The position numbers were made by a program, and so were the translations under genes. Source: Bursaphelenchus xylophilus (Eukaryota; Nematoda; Chromadorea; Rhabditida; Aphelenchoididae). Taken from it: a stretch of DNA of 64,000 nt. Positions within the stretch are counted from its first letter, which is position 1; each line of letters starts with the position of its first letter. Under the pieces are notes generated by a model that was given only the letters and a program-made list of their open reading frames with translations, did not search any database and was not told the DNA's origin. Where the stretch lies: contig CAJFCV020000005.1 in NCBI GenBank assembly GCA_904066235.2, positions 12,147,501 to 12,211,500 of the forward strand. The letters run 5' to 3'. Below are positions 1 to 10,738 of the stretch, in pieces.

Positions 1-344
1 TGTTGAAGGTGGGTAGGAAATGGTGTTTCGGCGCATTAACGGGATGGAATTTGGTGGATATTTGGAGAAGATGACAAATATTGAGAGAAGACGAACTGTG
101 ATTGTGTGTAGAAAACAGTGAAAACAACAACCGGTTCCACGGAGAGTAAAGAGCTTAGTTGTAGAGAGGAAATTATTTTTCTCAATATTCTCCCTAATGT
201 GTGCACTTCCTGCTTCAAAAAAACACATGATTCTAATGATAGCATGATATTTTTGGCTTTACACTTCCTAATGTGTTTTTCTCCGTAGAAAATCCGCACT
301 AATTGGCAAAGTCTTTCTGATAAGAATACATAATAGTAATAAAA

Positions 345-501
345 TAGTTTGTCGGGGAAATAATGAGCACTCTGTCGCGCCGATAGTCGCATCGCCGCCG
401 AGAAAATGAACTGTGTCGCAACAAAATCAAATTGCTTTTCACTTCAACAACGCTGTCGGCGAAGGAAAAATTTTGCTCATTATTTTCCCGACAGGCTGAT
501 A
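345..501. mobile_element. MITE, Tatcag family, A core
   Basis: Terminal inverted repeats TAGTTTGTCGGGGAAATAAT and its reverse near ATTATTTTCCCGACAGGCTG. The A-type core (GCATCGCCGCCGAGAAAATG, then a CACTTCAAC stretch) is shared with many copies below. No coding capacity. Confidence 0.75.
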
Positions 502-503
502 TT

Positions 504-590
504 TATCATTTGTCTGGAAAATAATGTGGATTTGAGGCAGAAAAATGCAAAGGAGCGACGAATCCACGTTATTTTCCCGACAGACTGATA
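504..590. mobile_element. MITE, Tatcag family, short B core
   Basis: Same terminal repeats as the neighbouring copy, but the short interior begins GTGGATTT and ends AATCCAC, typical of the GC-richer B subtype. It lies 2 bp from the previous element. Confidence 0.7.
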
Positions 591-746
591 TGTCGGCTCC
601 TAAAGCAGTGCTTGTATCAATTCATCGGAAAATAACTTTGTGCTCATCTTTCGGCGCGAAAATTAGAAAAAATAACTTCCAAAAAAGCCACTAACCTGGC
701 AAAAAATTGATTTGATGACTAAACCAATATAAACTTGTATTTCCAG

Positions 747-1276
747 CCGACACCACCACCTTCTCCCCCACCAGCCCTCGCAACGCTCAACGCCAACTCA
801 CCAACGCCAACGGCCAACCGGTCTACCGTTGCGTTCGTTGCAGCGACCGGCTTGAAGACACCCACTTCGTTCAATGTCCCTCCGTTTGCGGGCATAAATT
901 CTGCTTCGAGTGCTCGAAAAAATCGATCAAGACACAGGTGGGAGCGCCGGAGATCTACTGTCCCAGCGGCGAACGATGCCCATTGCAGGCGAGCAAAGTG
1001 CCGTGGACATTTATGGCCAACGAAATCAGCACCATTCTGGGAGAGGACTACGTGAAATTCGCGGTGGAACGAGAGCAATTGGGACTGTTGCCCGCGGGGC
1101 TTGGCCCATTAAATCAGGCGAACCGACAGGCTGGAAATGCCCCTAGCACGTCTGGAGTGGGTACCGGCGCATCAAAGGAGGGAACCACCGAAACTTCGAG
1201 GTCTTCCAGTGTGTCGGCGTTGAGTTCGCCGAGCTCCAACTCTAGCCCAAATGTCGGACAGGGCCAAAAGGAGTAG
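747..1276 (+). CDS. IRF2BP-family C3HC4 RING protein, last exon
   Basis: This is the 3' exon of an interferon regulatory factor 2-binding protein homologue (IRF2BP1/2/IRF2BPL family), nuclear transcriptional co-regulators with a C-terminal C3HC4 RING. The frame starts at 749 after two bases completing an upstream codon and ends at TAG 1274-1276, giving 175 residues. The RING cysteines are at exon residues 28 and 31 (YRCVRC), 43, 47, 52 and 55 ([13 protein letters not shown]) and 71/77 (YCPSGERCP). They are followed by the family-typical VPWTFM-NEI-TIL segment. A low-complexity Ser/Gly/Thr tail of about 60 residues follows. The N-terminal zinc finger of the family is not seen and should lie to the left of the window. 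The ATG at 938 gives an open frame but would cut the RING in half, so it is not the start. A polyadenylation-like AATAAA lies at 1768. Confidence 0.87.
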
Positions 1277-1858
1277 ATTTTAGACCATTTGAGACATTTT
1301 CAAGGTATCCGTTTGAGCTATAGGAACTTATACGACTTTTTACGGTATTTCCATTCAAGAAATGTCGTTTTGCCACTTTTTAGCACAAAAATTGAAAAAT
1401 TTGTTATGTATGCCAGGTTCACACCTGCCCTCTATGGACTCTGACCATCTCCTCCGCGAGTTGCGGCCAATTGTAATGTTCGTTCTGGTCTTAAAAACTA
1501 CAGTAGGGCGCATATTTTGGAAATTTCCCGCTTTCCCAGCCAAAAATGTACAATCTTCACCTTTCACTTTGTATTTTTGCACCTACAATTTTACTTATTT
1601 CGTCTTAAACTTTTGCCTTCTTCTTCGCATTTACCGTAGAGCCCAATATCTTTTGTCAATTGCAATGTTTTGTAAATTTTTAATAACTAATATTGTGAAA
1701 AGTTAACGAACCTGATCTCTAACCAACGTTTATTTGAATTGTGATCCAAGAAAGAACTATTTTCGAGAATAAAGTTTAATGTGCAAACAAACCGTTGAAC
1801 GGAGGGTATACTATGTTTTTGATGACTAAAAAAGATGTGAATTTATTAAACGCTAGCA
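1277..1858. other. Probable 3' UTR and intergenic DNA
   Basis: AT-rich sequence downstream of the IRF2BP-like stop with an AATAAA at 1768-1773. The overlapping frames at 1355-1706 on both strands have no recognisable protein character. Nothing else seen. Confidence 0.4.
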
Positions 1859-2000
1859 TGGGTTTGTCGGGAAAATAATGGACAAAATGTCGCTGCTCTA
1901 ATCGCGTCGCTGAAGTGAAAAGAAATTGAATTTCATCTTCTCGACGGCCATGCGATTTTCCATTTGACAGAGCGCTCATTATTTTCCCGACAGTCTCATA
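1859..2000. mobile_element. MITE, Tatcag family, A core
   Basis: Left end GGTTTGTCGGGAAAATAATG, right end CTCATTATTTTCCCGACAG. The core is inverted relative to the copy at 345 (ATTTCATCTTCTCGACGGCC). Confidence 0.72.
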
Positions 2001-2095
2001 TTTACGAAAAAAAGTTTTCTGCGACTCTTCACTGTGCATTATGCTCGATAATTCGTGTCGGATGACATAACAAAACATGTGAATTTAAATGCTAA

Positions 2096-2253
2096 TATCA
2101 GCCTGTCGGCAAAATAATGAGCAAAATGCCTCTGCGCCGATCGCATCGCCGAGTTGAAAGCAATTTGATTTTGTCGCGGCACAATTCATTTTCTCGACGG
2201 CCATGCGATTTTCGATGCGACGTTGCGCTCATTATTTTCCCGACAGACTGATT
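2096..2253. mobile_element. MITE, Tatcag family, A core
   Basis: Near-complete copy. Left TATCAGCCTGTCGGCAAAAT, right ATTATTTTCCCGACAGACTG. Its core contains GTCGCGGCACAATTCATTTT. Confidence 0.77.
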
Positions 2254-3689
2254 GTAGGCCTATTGAGTAATATCTCAAGTGTCTCTGAAGACCGTGGGTT
2301 CAAGTTTTAAGGAACCGATGTATCAGCTTGTCGATAAAATCATGTGGATTTTAGCTCGTACAATGTGGCGGACTGAGCAGAGTTCGGAGCCACGGGAAGT
2401 TCCCAGATTCTTTTTGCCGGGGTTGTATACTACTTGTAGACTACAACTCGGGCGTGATGGCGGGCTTAAACCGACAATCGTAAAAATTGTAGCCTTGACT
2501 ATGCCATGGTAGGCCGCATTATAGTACAATGCAGAAATGAAGACGTGCGCTTTGCTGAGGCGCCTATTACCGAAGAGAGGGCATTTGTTATTTCACACGA
2601 AACACGGCGACTTTGATGTGTTGAAATAACGTTAGCCGCACTTTTACCGCTCCAAATTTATCCCCAGCGGACTTGAAGATATGGCATCCAAGGGCGTCGC
2701 ATTCGCCAAGCCGAGCTTGTTGTTTGATGTGCGGGCCACAACAACAACCGAATGCTATGATTACGAAAGCCGTCCAATTTACTGGGAGTTTTTATTTTGC
2801 CGCAGAAAGCTCAGACTTGGCGGTACCAGTCGGGCCAAAAGATAATAAAAGGTTTTACATGGTAGTCGCCCCAAAAGTCCGTAGATTTTTTTCAGTGACA
2901 TCGCGGGATGCGCTCGTCGAAAAGTGCATGTCGCTAGTGCAAAAAAGGGAAGTCGCAGCGGTGCAAAAATATTATACTAGTCCGAATTTTACGGACTAGT
3001 ATTTTCGCATTGTACGGTGGGCGTAGAAAAGCGGTTTTGCGCGAGAAACACTCAGCATAGTAAGAACGAAAAAATACTGTGCAGTTTTTACGCCTTTTCA
3101 GGAAATTTCATTTCGCACTACATGATCGGCGTGCATTTCATTTGTCGCCGGCACACTTTTGATACCGCCGATTTTTTCCTCGAGAAATATGACACATTTA
3201 TTGATGAAACTTGTTAATGCTAGTTGCTCCGTAAAGTGCGTAGACTCTTCGCCGCAAATTTTCGCTCTGCGAATTTGCGCCGTGCAATTTAAATCGCCGT
3301 TTACACACCCCTTGACCACTCGGCCACTGCTTCACACTTTTTATTCCTTCTTTTCCGGGATCCCTATCTGTTGCTGCGTTTTTTTTGTACAAACTTTGAC
3401 GCCGATTTTCTTGGCTTTGAAGCCCCGCGCAGAGATTTCCCCCCAAATGAATAATTGACCTCTACACACCTTTCGATCTAACTAAAAAATGAATCTAAAG
3501 TTGTGCCACTTTGAGTACATGCGTGGCAATTGTAAAAATGTTTAGTTTTAATTTTAAAACATTATAATTAACCTTTTTTCTTTATGAACCTTCAAACTAT
3601 ATATATCCGCGGAATTTACTATGCGCACAGGTGCAGCTGAGCGTTTACTTATTGTTAGGAAGTTTTGCAGTCTTACCACAATTGTACGA
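2254..3689. other. Intergenic region upstream of chemoreceptor gene 1
   Basis: No gene recognised. Positions 2868-3010 (CCGTAGATTTTTTTCAGTGA, then GTGCATGTCGCTAGTGC) resemble the TIR element at 63143-63290. The segment 2982-3005 is a small hairpin, TACTAGTCC with its complement. The sequence 3010-3460 is repetitive and has no support as coding. The last 100 bp are AT-rich and may hold the gene 1 promoter. Confidence 0.35.
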
Positions 3690-6417
3690 ATGGAGCACCG
3701 ACGACTCATCCACTACGTCCTGGATACTGTGGTCGGCGTCGCAGGCGCCGCGTTGAGCTCTTTGGTGATTTATCTGAGCGTTACGCACGTTAGGAACCGA
3801 GCGCTGCGTGCCTACAGCATCATGCTGGTTTCGAATGCGGTGGTGGATCTGGTGTATTCGTTGAATACGATATGTACCTTTGCGGTGAGTCCTTTTATAA
3901 TGCGCATTGTACGCGATGGATCGAAATGTGTTCAGCAGATGACCCGTACTTGCGGGCAACCACTTCGGGGCAGCAAACAGAAGCAAGGCACGTCAAACTG
4001 AGATAAGCTAAAACAGTCCGGTGAATGGATTGGCAATTTGCCAAAAAAAGACGCCAAAAAATGTTTTGTCGGGGGAGAAATGCGGAATTTTTGGGGCGAG
4101 AGAGTGCGCTTTTGCGTGTCTTTTTTTCTCTCTTTCTCTGGAAATCAAGACGAAATGTAAAAAACCGATAGCGAAGAGTCTATTCCGGTCACCGGACTCC
4201 TCAGTTTGACGTGCAAGGTTCTGTAGATTGCATTTCTCTCGATCGCTTTATAAATCCTTTCTGCTATGTGCCATATCAGAAGGATCTTGTGTACTTGTTG
4301 GATTTTTAATGAGAAATGGGTTGTTTAGACCGTCAAAAAATAAAATCTTGAAAAAATTCTTGAGGACACCGCAAATGTTTTGTTTTCAAGACCACAGAAG
4401 TTGTAAGTCGGCCTTAAAGGACGAAGACGACATGGAAAACATACTATTTGGCTTTCCTGAGCTCTCTGTAAATAGCTATCAGCCTTTCGGTAAAGTAATG
4501 AGCACCCTGTTGCCTCGGGGCGTGCATCGCCGCCAAAAAAATGAATTGTGTCGCTGCAAAATTAAGTTACTTTCGACACGATCCGTCAGCAACAAGGGGC
4601 TCATTATTTTGCCGACAGACCGATATTACGGTTTGAATTCCCATCTTTTTTCAGTCATCCGCCTTCGGGATCCAAGCGGTTTTCATGACAGTGGACAACC
4701 CGTTCTGGCCGAAAACCGTCTTCTGGACTTATGCCGCCATCTCCACCAACCTGTTCCTGATGTTTCTGAGCGTCGCAATGCTGCCATTGCAGTTCGTCTA
4801 CCGCTACGGCGTGATGAGAGCCAAGCCGTTCAGTAAGAAGCAAATGTGTGGTTTCTTTCTGATTTCGCTCTATTTTGCGACAATTCACGGGTTCGTTTCG
4901 CCGTTTACGTTCAAGCCACCTGGTCCCGAATGGGAAGCCTCTTTCCGGCAGGCACTCGACGTGAATCAGGACTATGTGCTGCCAGGATATATTGTGGGAG
5001 ATGTGGTAAGGGTTTGAACGCTATTGCTAGTCTGTCGGGAAAATAATAAGCGCAGTGTCGCTGCGCCGATTGTGTCGCTGGAAAGTAATTTGATGCGATT
5101 TTCAATACGACAGAAGGCTCATTATTTTCCCGACAGATCAGTATGCCACATATATTGACTTTCCTTCAGAGGCAGTTCGATCGAATGGCTATTCACTTCA
5201 TTCATATCTTCGTCATTGTTGGCGGTTCATACGCGACAATCTTAGTCATGGTCTGGAAGTCTCGTGGGACGGTCGCGTTCCGAGATCATGATCATTTGTC
5301 GATGGCAACGCGAGCGGTTCAGCGACAAGTCACTCGAATTATTTATGCGCAGGTAAGAGACTGCCGACTTTGTTTATTAGTCTGTCGGGAAAATAACGAC
5401 GCACGGCAACCCAGAGAGTCTGCCTTCTCATTTCTCCTCGTCAAAAAAAGAGAACTGTCGCGCACCAAAATCCAGCTTCGGAAGCCGTCGCAAAGCACGG
5501 CAAACCGAAATAGAACAAAAATATCTCACGCCCACTTTTGAGTTTCGCCAAACGAAGTGTCACAACTAACAAAAGCAATAAAATAATTTCGAGAAAAATA
5601 TTTTTCCATCGAAAAACCACACGAAAAATTCTGTTGTGACATTTCGTGCGAATTTGAGCGATACTGGGTGTGCGAAGTGCCGAAACGAGGAGGGAGACTC
5701 CCTGGGTTGCCGTGCAAAGCGATGATGTGCGATTCTAATGCGGATCTGTCACTTTTTTCCCGACAGACTACATTGTGCTTGGCGGGTCAAAAAATCTTGC
5801 CCGTCGGGAAAATAATGGGTTCAGTGCCGCTACGTCAATCGCGTCGCTGAAGTTAAAAATAATTTGATTTTGAAGCGACACAGTTAATTCTCATTCCGAT
5901 TTTTGATGCGACAGTCTGCTCATTATTTTTACGACACACTGATATCCAAATCCTGCCTCGCCTTTCAAATAACATCGATTTTCAGTCCATTTACCCGCTG
6001 TTCATAATGTGCGCTCCATGCCTTTGTTTTACCATATTCTCCGCTCAAGGGATTCAGGTTCGAATGTTGGGCGAATATGCAATGCTGTCCATGCACACGC
6101 CTCCGCTTTTCAATTCCATGATTGTGATTTTGTGCGTGCCAAGCTATCGACGGTTCTTTTCGCGGCCGGCCGGTGCGGACCGGGTTCAACACCTGTAAGC
6201 GTTCAAACCAACCGTGTGAAACATATTTTTAGTATTATAATACTAAAAATATCTTTCACATGCTCCTTTGTTCAATTAAACAAGACGGTTAGGTGGAAAG
6301 TTCCATTAATCATTCATTTGTAGGAATAAGAAGTTGCTCAAAGCCTACTATGGGACCAAAGTCACAATCAGTCATATCAGCCGGCCCTCACTGCATACGG
6401 TTCATTGCCAAATCTAA
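3690..6417 (+). CDS. Str-superfamily chemoreceptor GPCR, gene 1 (5 exons, 343 aa)
   Basis: A nematode 7TM chemosensory receptor, probably in the cilia of sensory neurons. By eye it is nearest the Srd/Str group of the Str superfamily. Exons are 3690-3884, 4655-5005, 5170-5352, 5986-6194 and 6324-6417. The first three junctions are phase 0 and the last is phase 2 (CT|G); stop TAA is 6415-6417. TM1 and TM2 are in exon 1 (LVIYLS, IMLVSNAVVDL). Exon 2 carries NPFWPKTVFWTYA, TM3 ending in FVYRYGVMR (the DRY-equivalent) and TM4 (HGFVSPFTFKPP). Exon 3 has TM5 and AVQRQVTRIIYAQ. Exon 4 has TM6 and TM7 with MHTPPLFNS and CVPSYR. The ATG at 3690 aligns with the starts of the paralogues; an acceptor-like TTTTGCAG lies 19 bp upstream and could receive a spliced leader. 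Introns 1-3 are filled with MITEs. Confidence 0.9.
3949..3988. repeat. Relic end of an ACTTGCGGGCAACCACTT element
   Basis: This matches the left terminal repeat of the element at 37551-37921. It is cut off at 3989 by the inserted GCACGTCAAACTGAG element. Confidence 0.45.
3989..4213. mobile_element. MITE, GCACGTCAAACTGAG family
   Basis: About 225 bp in gene 1 intron 1. The left end CACGTCAAACTGAGATAAGC and right end CTCCTCAGTTTGACGTGC are inverted. The interior pairs GTCCGGTGAATGGATTGG with related sequence and has a run rich in TCTTTTTTTCTCTC. Full copies recur at 7804, 31739 and 38806. Confidence 0.8.
4477..4625. mobile_element. MITE, Tatcag family, A core, in gene 1 intron 1
   Basis: Left TATCAGCCTTTCGGTAAAGT, right GGCTCATTATTTTGCCGACAG. 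It ends about 30 bp before the exon 2 acceptor at 4653. Confidence 0.72.
5028..5142. mobile_element. MITE, Tatcag family, shortened A core, in gene 1 intron 2
   Basis: Left TAGTCTGTCGGGAAAATAAT, right GGCTCATTATTTTCCCGACAG. It almost fills the 164-bp intron, ending 27 bp before exon 3. Confidence 0.75.
5377..5770. mobile_element. Nested MITE, Tatcag ends, in gene 1 intron 3
   Basis: The outer ends are TTAGTCTGTCGGGAAAATAA and TTTTTTCCCGACAGACTA. Inside is a second inverted pair (GCACGGCAACCCAGAGAGTC with its complement near 5692-5718). Inside that, GCCCACTTTTGAGTTTCGCC with AAACGAAGTGTCACAAC matches the element start near 54770. At about 390 bp it is more than twice the usual family length, which fits one element inserted in another. 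Confidence 0.6.
5797..5944. mobile_element. MITE, Tatcag family, A core, in gene 1 intron 3
   Basis: Left CCCGTCGGGAAAATAATGGG, right TGCTCATTATTTTTACGACA. It lies about 40 bp upstream of exon 4. Confidence 0.7.
6223..6252. repeat. Perfect 30-bp AT palindrome
   Basis: ATATTTTTAGTATTA is followed immediately by its exact complement. It lies inside gene 1 intron 4, 28 bp after the donor. Confidence 0.7.
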
Positions 6418-6639
6418 GCTTGGCGTTGGGCCGGGACAAGGAAAATTTGGAAACGGGCCGGTCTCTCCGCGCTCTTGGATGGCCGCGATGCTTGGCCAGA
6501 CAAACCGCGAGCTATTCTTGCCCGTGACAGGCCTACACTTCCACAACCTCGCAAATCGCTCTTTCACGACTTCAACAAGTTTCAAAAAACCAGGTGTCTG
6601 ATGATTATATTTTTTCAACAAATTTCATAAAAATAATTG

Positions 6640-7030
6640 AACAACCCTTGTTGGAGCAAGCAGAAATGAGTCAACTGCAGCTGTAAAAATGTGAAGGAAT
6701 ATGTCAGCTCCCAAATCGGAGGAAAAACATTTTACGGCAGCGTGAAATTTTGTACTGAAGGGGTCAGATTGCGGAATGGAAGGCGATCGACTAACAGGTG
6801 AGGTACTCAAAATGCGACGCTCAGATTTTGATGAAACTTGCTGCAAATTAAAAAAAAATCAACGCCAATTGTGAGATTCCTAGCTCACGCTTTGCAGAAA
6901 TTACGGCCAAAAGTTTTTTTCTCTCTGACCGTTCTCCGGGTTTTGCATACACTCTCACCAACAAGGATCGTTGGATATCTCGGCTGGGCCTGCAAAGCGT
7001 GAGCTAAAACTTTCAGAAATTGATACTTAG
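6640..7030. repeat. Relic of the CAGGGGAAGTACTCC element family
   Basis: Pieces such as GAGGTACTCAAAATGCGACG (about 6799-6818), GCTCACGCTTTGCAGAAATT and a second GCAAAGCGTGAGC match the intact copies at 24654 and 44724. The terminal repeats are decayed. Confidence 0.5.
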
Positions 7031-7803
7031 TCTGTGACCGACGTGTGTGAAAAATTTAAAGAAAGCGTCGCATTTTGGATTAGTTTGACACGGGATTGCA
7101 TTGCAAGGCGCAAAAAAAGAATTTTTCATGGAACACCGCAAATTCGATTTGTTAGGTTCCTAAAAAATCGATCCTTTCTCTTTTCTACATTTGGCTTCAA
7201 CCCAACGACGAAGACCTTTCATCAGCCAGCAGAAATGTTGCCTGTTGATGAAAACACGAAAAACAAAAGCGACATTTTAGACGTTCCTTTTAGCCAATAG
7301 TTTGCAAAACATCCATGAACCGGCAATTCGAAAACAACCTTTTCCTGTGAACACATTGGAGACGGTAACCAAAACTGTATAATTCATCTGCCAAAAACTT
7401 CCGCTTCTCACCAGGACTAGCAGGGAGCCCACATTTATGTATTGCAAAACTTAAATTACACGGGTCCACGAATGAAATGTTTTCTAGCGTTAAATTAATT
7501 ATAGATTAACAAAAGTAGTCATGTAAATTGATACTGCTTTGTAGTGGGTTGTTATTGAACAAGAGACAAGACTGCTTAGCAAATTTCAAGAGCTAGTCGA
7601 GAAGTGTGGAGCTTTAAAAATTCCTTGCGATTAAAAAGGTTTTATTAACGAAACGGTTTCAAAAAGGTCTTTTTGTTGTTTTCAGGTCTTTGGTTTAATA
7701 ACCGAGTGTCCGTCTATTCTACAGTAATGAAAGTAAAGTAGCACTGTATAGCTAGTTCATTGAGTTTTCTCTGCATGAGTTTGAACCTCTTCGTTATCGC
7801 CAC
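7031..7803. other. Intergenic DNA, nothing recognised
   Basis: AT-rich sequence. The frame at 7034-7300 starts with plausible residues but has no recognisable domain, splice context or paralogue in the window. No repeat boundary was found. Confidence 0.3.
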
Positions 7804-8029
7804 GCACGTCAAACTGAGGAGTCCGGTGACCGGAATAGACTCTTCGCTAACGGTTTTTTACACTTCGTCCTGATTTCGCAGAGAAAGAGAGAAAAAACAC
7901 ACGCAAAAACATACTCTCTCGCCCCAAAAATTCCCCATTTCTTCCCCGACAAAACGTTTTTTCGCGTCTTTTTTGGCAAATTGCGAATCCATTCACCGGA
8001 TTGTTTTAGCTCATCCCAGTTTGACGTGC
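7804..8029. mobile_element. MITE, GCACGTCAAACTGAG family
   Basis: Full copy in the orientation opposite to 3989. Left GCACGTCAAACTGAGGAGTC, right CCCAGTTTGACGTGC. The interior contains ACTCTTCGCTAACGG and TCGCCCCAAAAATTCCCCAT. Confidence 0.8.
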
Positions 8030-8667
8030 GTCGTCCGCAAAAGGTTTGCGGACTTTATGGCGCGACTCGTACGGACCTTCGGGGCGTAGGGAGAGGGCAA
8101 GGTTCATAAGAAGACCCCCCACCCTGAATTTTTGGTCAGCTAAGCATTGAGCCTTTTATGAAAATACTGGTAGACTGAAAGATCAGAAATAATTTGCGTG
8201 GGGGAGTTCGGTGGCTCCGCGTCACAGCACGCCCCCGGGAAAAACATTTGACTACGTCAAAAAAATTTTTCCAACTCTTAAAAACAAACATTTTTTGTGC
8301 CAAAACAAAGAGAGTGCATACTGTTTTTCGCTTGTATCTGCGATATTGAGACTTTCTCAAGCACCGAAAAGAAATTGCACATTGCAAAATGTTTCGAAAA
8401 AGTCACTACGCGGCACGAAAAAGAGCAAAAAGCTCTACGCACTTTAGAAGAAGCGTAATGAAACTTGCGAATTGGCGGAAGCAACATTATTATATGAATG
8501 TATGTAATTTTTTTGATTTGACATGCACGCACTTTATTGGTGTATACAGCCCTACATGCATGTTGCATGCATGCATAGCTTTTAGGAATGTCTGGCTTTA
8601 TTGTCACGGAAAACCAACAGCACTATTTTTTGAAGATTAAGATTACCGTAACTCTTAGCTTGTATAC

Positions 8668-8844
8668 ACTAGTCAGTTTTTAAAGTTGCTGGAGTGATTT
8701 TTGGCGTTGGCGCTGTGCAGAAAGTCGGGGTGTAAGCGACGGCCCGAAAAGGCGGCCCATCGCAAGAAACTTCATAGTGAAAAGTGAGCTTTTGTGTTCG
8801 CGCAGTGCATGTCGCAAAGATCACCCCATTGCGAACGGACTAGT
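8668..8844. mobile_element. MITE, TAGTCCGT family
   Basis: Left end ACTAGTCAGTTTTTAAAG, right end GCGAACGGACTAGTA. It is related to the cleaner copy at 38562-38760. The right TA is also the first TA of the next element. Confidence 0.6.
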
Positions 8845-9093
8845 ACAGTGATGGACCGGATCCAATGGCAAAAAACGTCTCATTTTGCATCCCGGAAGGG
8901 ACCAAAATGTCTCCAAACCCTTCCCTTCTCTAAGCTAAAAAACCCCGATTTGAAGAGCCCGCCTTGAAGGAAAGGGCGCGCTTTTCAAAGCGGAGTTTTT
9001 TAGCTTACAAAGGGAATGGTTTGGAGTCATTTTGGTCCCTTCCGGGATGCAAAAGGAGACGTTTTTTGCCATTGGGTCGGGTCCCTCACTGTA
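8843..9093. mobile_element. MITE, TACAGTG family
   Basis: Terminal repeats TACAGTGATGGACCGGATCC and the reverse of GGTCCCTCACTGTA. Long inverted arms (ATTTTGCATCCCGGAAGGGA and complement). The centre has inverted CGCGCTTTTCAAAGCGGAG. Other copies are at 30175, 31418, 39069 and 43265. Confidence 0.8.
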
Positions 9094-9744
9094 GTCACCA
9101 CGTGCGTCTCCACACGTCATCTCGTTCTCCCAGGACTTTGCACTTCCTAAAAACAGAATGCGCTCTTTTGTATGGAGGAGTGCGAGTCTCGGGCGACTTC
9201 AACCATGACAATTCCCTCAAGACCACTTTTACTGTTTTTCTAATTTCTAATGCATTAGATGGCCAGCGGCCAAGTGCATTGGTATTTCCGCGTCCAATTG
9301 GCGGAGCATGCAAAAATACGAACTGTGGTCCACCGAAAATCGTGCCGTACAGTTTTTCGCCTCCTTTTTTATTTATATAGTTTGTGTGTGGACTTGAGAG
9401 CAGTGGAAATGCAGGATTATAACCGAGCAAGGTCAACGGAGGAGGAGCTCGCTTAACGGAGGAGGATCAAGATTTTTTCTCCGAGTATGTAATCAGCGCC
9501 ATGGCTAGAAGGAGGGGGGATGGGGGTATAATTTCAAGGCCGTCGTTGAACTCCAGGGACTTTGCGAACAGGCTAATGTCAAGTGAACTGTTTTCCGTAT
9601 TATTACATATGTACTTGTCTAGTCTTGGACCTAAGATTACTGCATTCTTGCGTTTAAAGGCCAGTAGTACAACTATCTTTTTAGCGGTTTGGGAAACGAA
9701 ATTTTGGAAAATATTTTTTTTTGAAAAGCTGAAAAAATTTCAAA

Positions 9745-9903
9745 TATCGGCTAGTAGGGAAAATAGGTAGCACAAAATCGCTGCGACGATCGCGGCGCTG
9801 AAGTGGAAAGCAATTTGATTTTGCCGCGACACAATTCATTTTCTCGGCGACGATGCGATTTTCGATGCGACGAAGTGTTTATTATTTTCCCGACAGACTA
9901 ATA
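9745..9903. mobile_element. MITE, Tatcag family, A core
   Basis: Left TATCGGCTAGTAGGGAAAAT, right TATTATTTTCCCGACAGACT. The core has GCGACACAATTCATTTTCTC in the same orientation as the 2096 copy. Confidence 0.72.
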
Positions 9904-10630
9904 GTAAGGCAATAACTAGCACTAAGGTTATTAATTTGGCAATATTTTTTCAAAATGACGTCAACGTGGCATCATTTTCGTTATTTTGGTTAAATTGAAA
10001 CTTCTGACATACGAAGAAATCTTAAATTCTAACGGTGTCTTAAATAGTAAAAATCTACAAAAATTTTCCGACGAGAGACTAATGAAATCAAAATGACAGG
10101 ACAATTTGGCATGACGAAAATAACGTCAATTTATTTTCACTGACGCGTCGGGTTGACGGTCTGACAAGAGTGCACTTGTCAAAATGTTAGTACAACTTTC
10201 TCTCAGCATACGATAGGCAAGTATGTGGGTATGTCATTTTGTCCAGCAGTGTATGTCAATTTTTGGAGGGTTTTTTCCGTGTTCTCTATTGTTTACAGTT
10301 TTTTGGGGTGTATCACACGAATGAGCAGTTGTGACCTTTGTGCACGAAGACTCGTGTAGTTGTAGTTTAAACTTTCTTTTCAATTTACTGTATTTCTATT
10401 GTTAAATGTAAAAATGTGGCTGCTGTTGCCTGTTGTGTGCATCATATGGACAAAAACTTTGTATGCGCATACAAAAGTTCATTTCCATACATTCTTAACT
10501 TTTGAATTTTGCATACAGGGTGGGCCACTCGAGGCTTCTTTTTCTTTTTTGAATTTCTCCTCGGAAACTCTGCCGATTTAAAAAAATAAAATACAAAGCT
10601 TATATTATATATCAGTCTGTCAAAAAATGG
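9904..10630. other. Intergenic DNA with a lone TACAGGGTG end
   Basis: No gene recognised. At 10514 TACAGGGTGGGCCACTCGAG looks like one end of a Tc1-type element; no partner end was found nearby. The rest is AT-rich. Confidence 0.3.
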
Positions 10631-10639
10631 TTTTCCTCG

Positions 10640-10705
10640 AAAGAGACCCCGAATTGAAAGAGACCCCGAGTTGAAAGAGACCCCAGAATCGGGGGTCTCT
10701 TTCGA
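10640..10705. repeat. GAAAGAGACCCC tandem motif
   Basis: Three close copies of TTGAAAGAGACCCCGA, then an inverted copy GGGGGTCTCTTTCGA. A further copy GGGTCTCTTTCGATGG lies at 11080-11095, at the far edge of the adjacent foldback. Confidence 0.6.
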
Positions 10706-10738
10706 TGTTCCCCGAAATGGCCGAAAAGGTCAAAAATA

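Larger units (their letters stand above)
1..746. other. Probable intron or upstream DNA of the IRF2BP-like gene
   Basis: No convincing exon was seen here. The stretch ends in a good acceptor (TTGTATTTCCAG, 735-746), so most of it is probably the last intron of the gene whose final exon begins at 747. It carries two mobile elements (345-501 and 504-590), listed separately. Confidence 0.45.

Noticed and set aside
938..1276. A separate small gene starting at the ATG of 938
   Set aside because: The same frame continues upstream through the full RING to an acceptor at 746, and the RING would be split by this start.
4228..4836. 202-codon + strand open frame, the longest in the window
   Set aside because: It crosses gene 1 intron 1 with its MITE and reads exon 2 in the wrong frame. 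The real exon 2 frame matches four paralogues.
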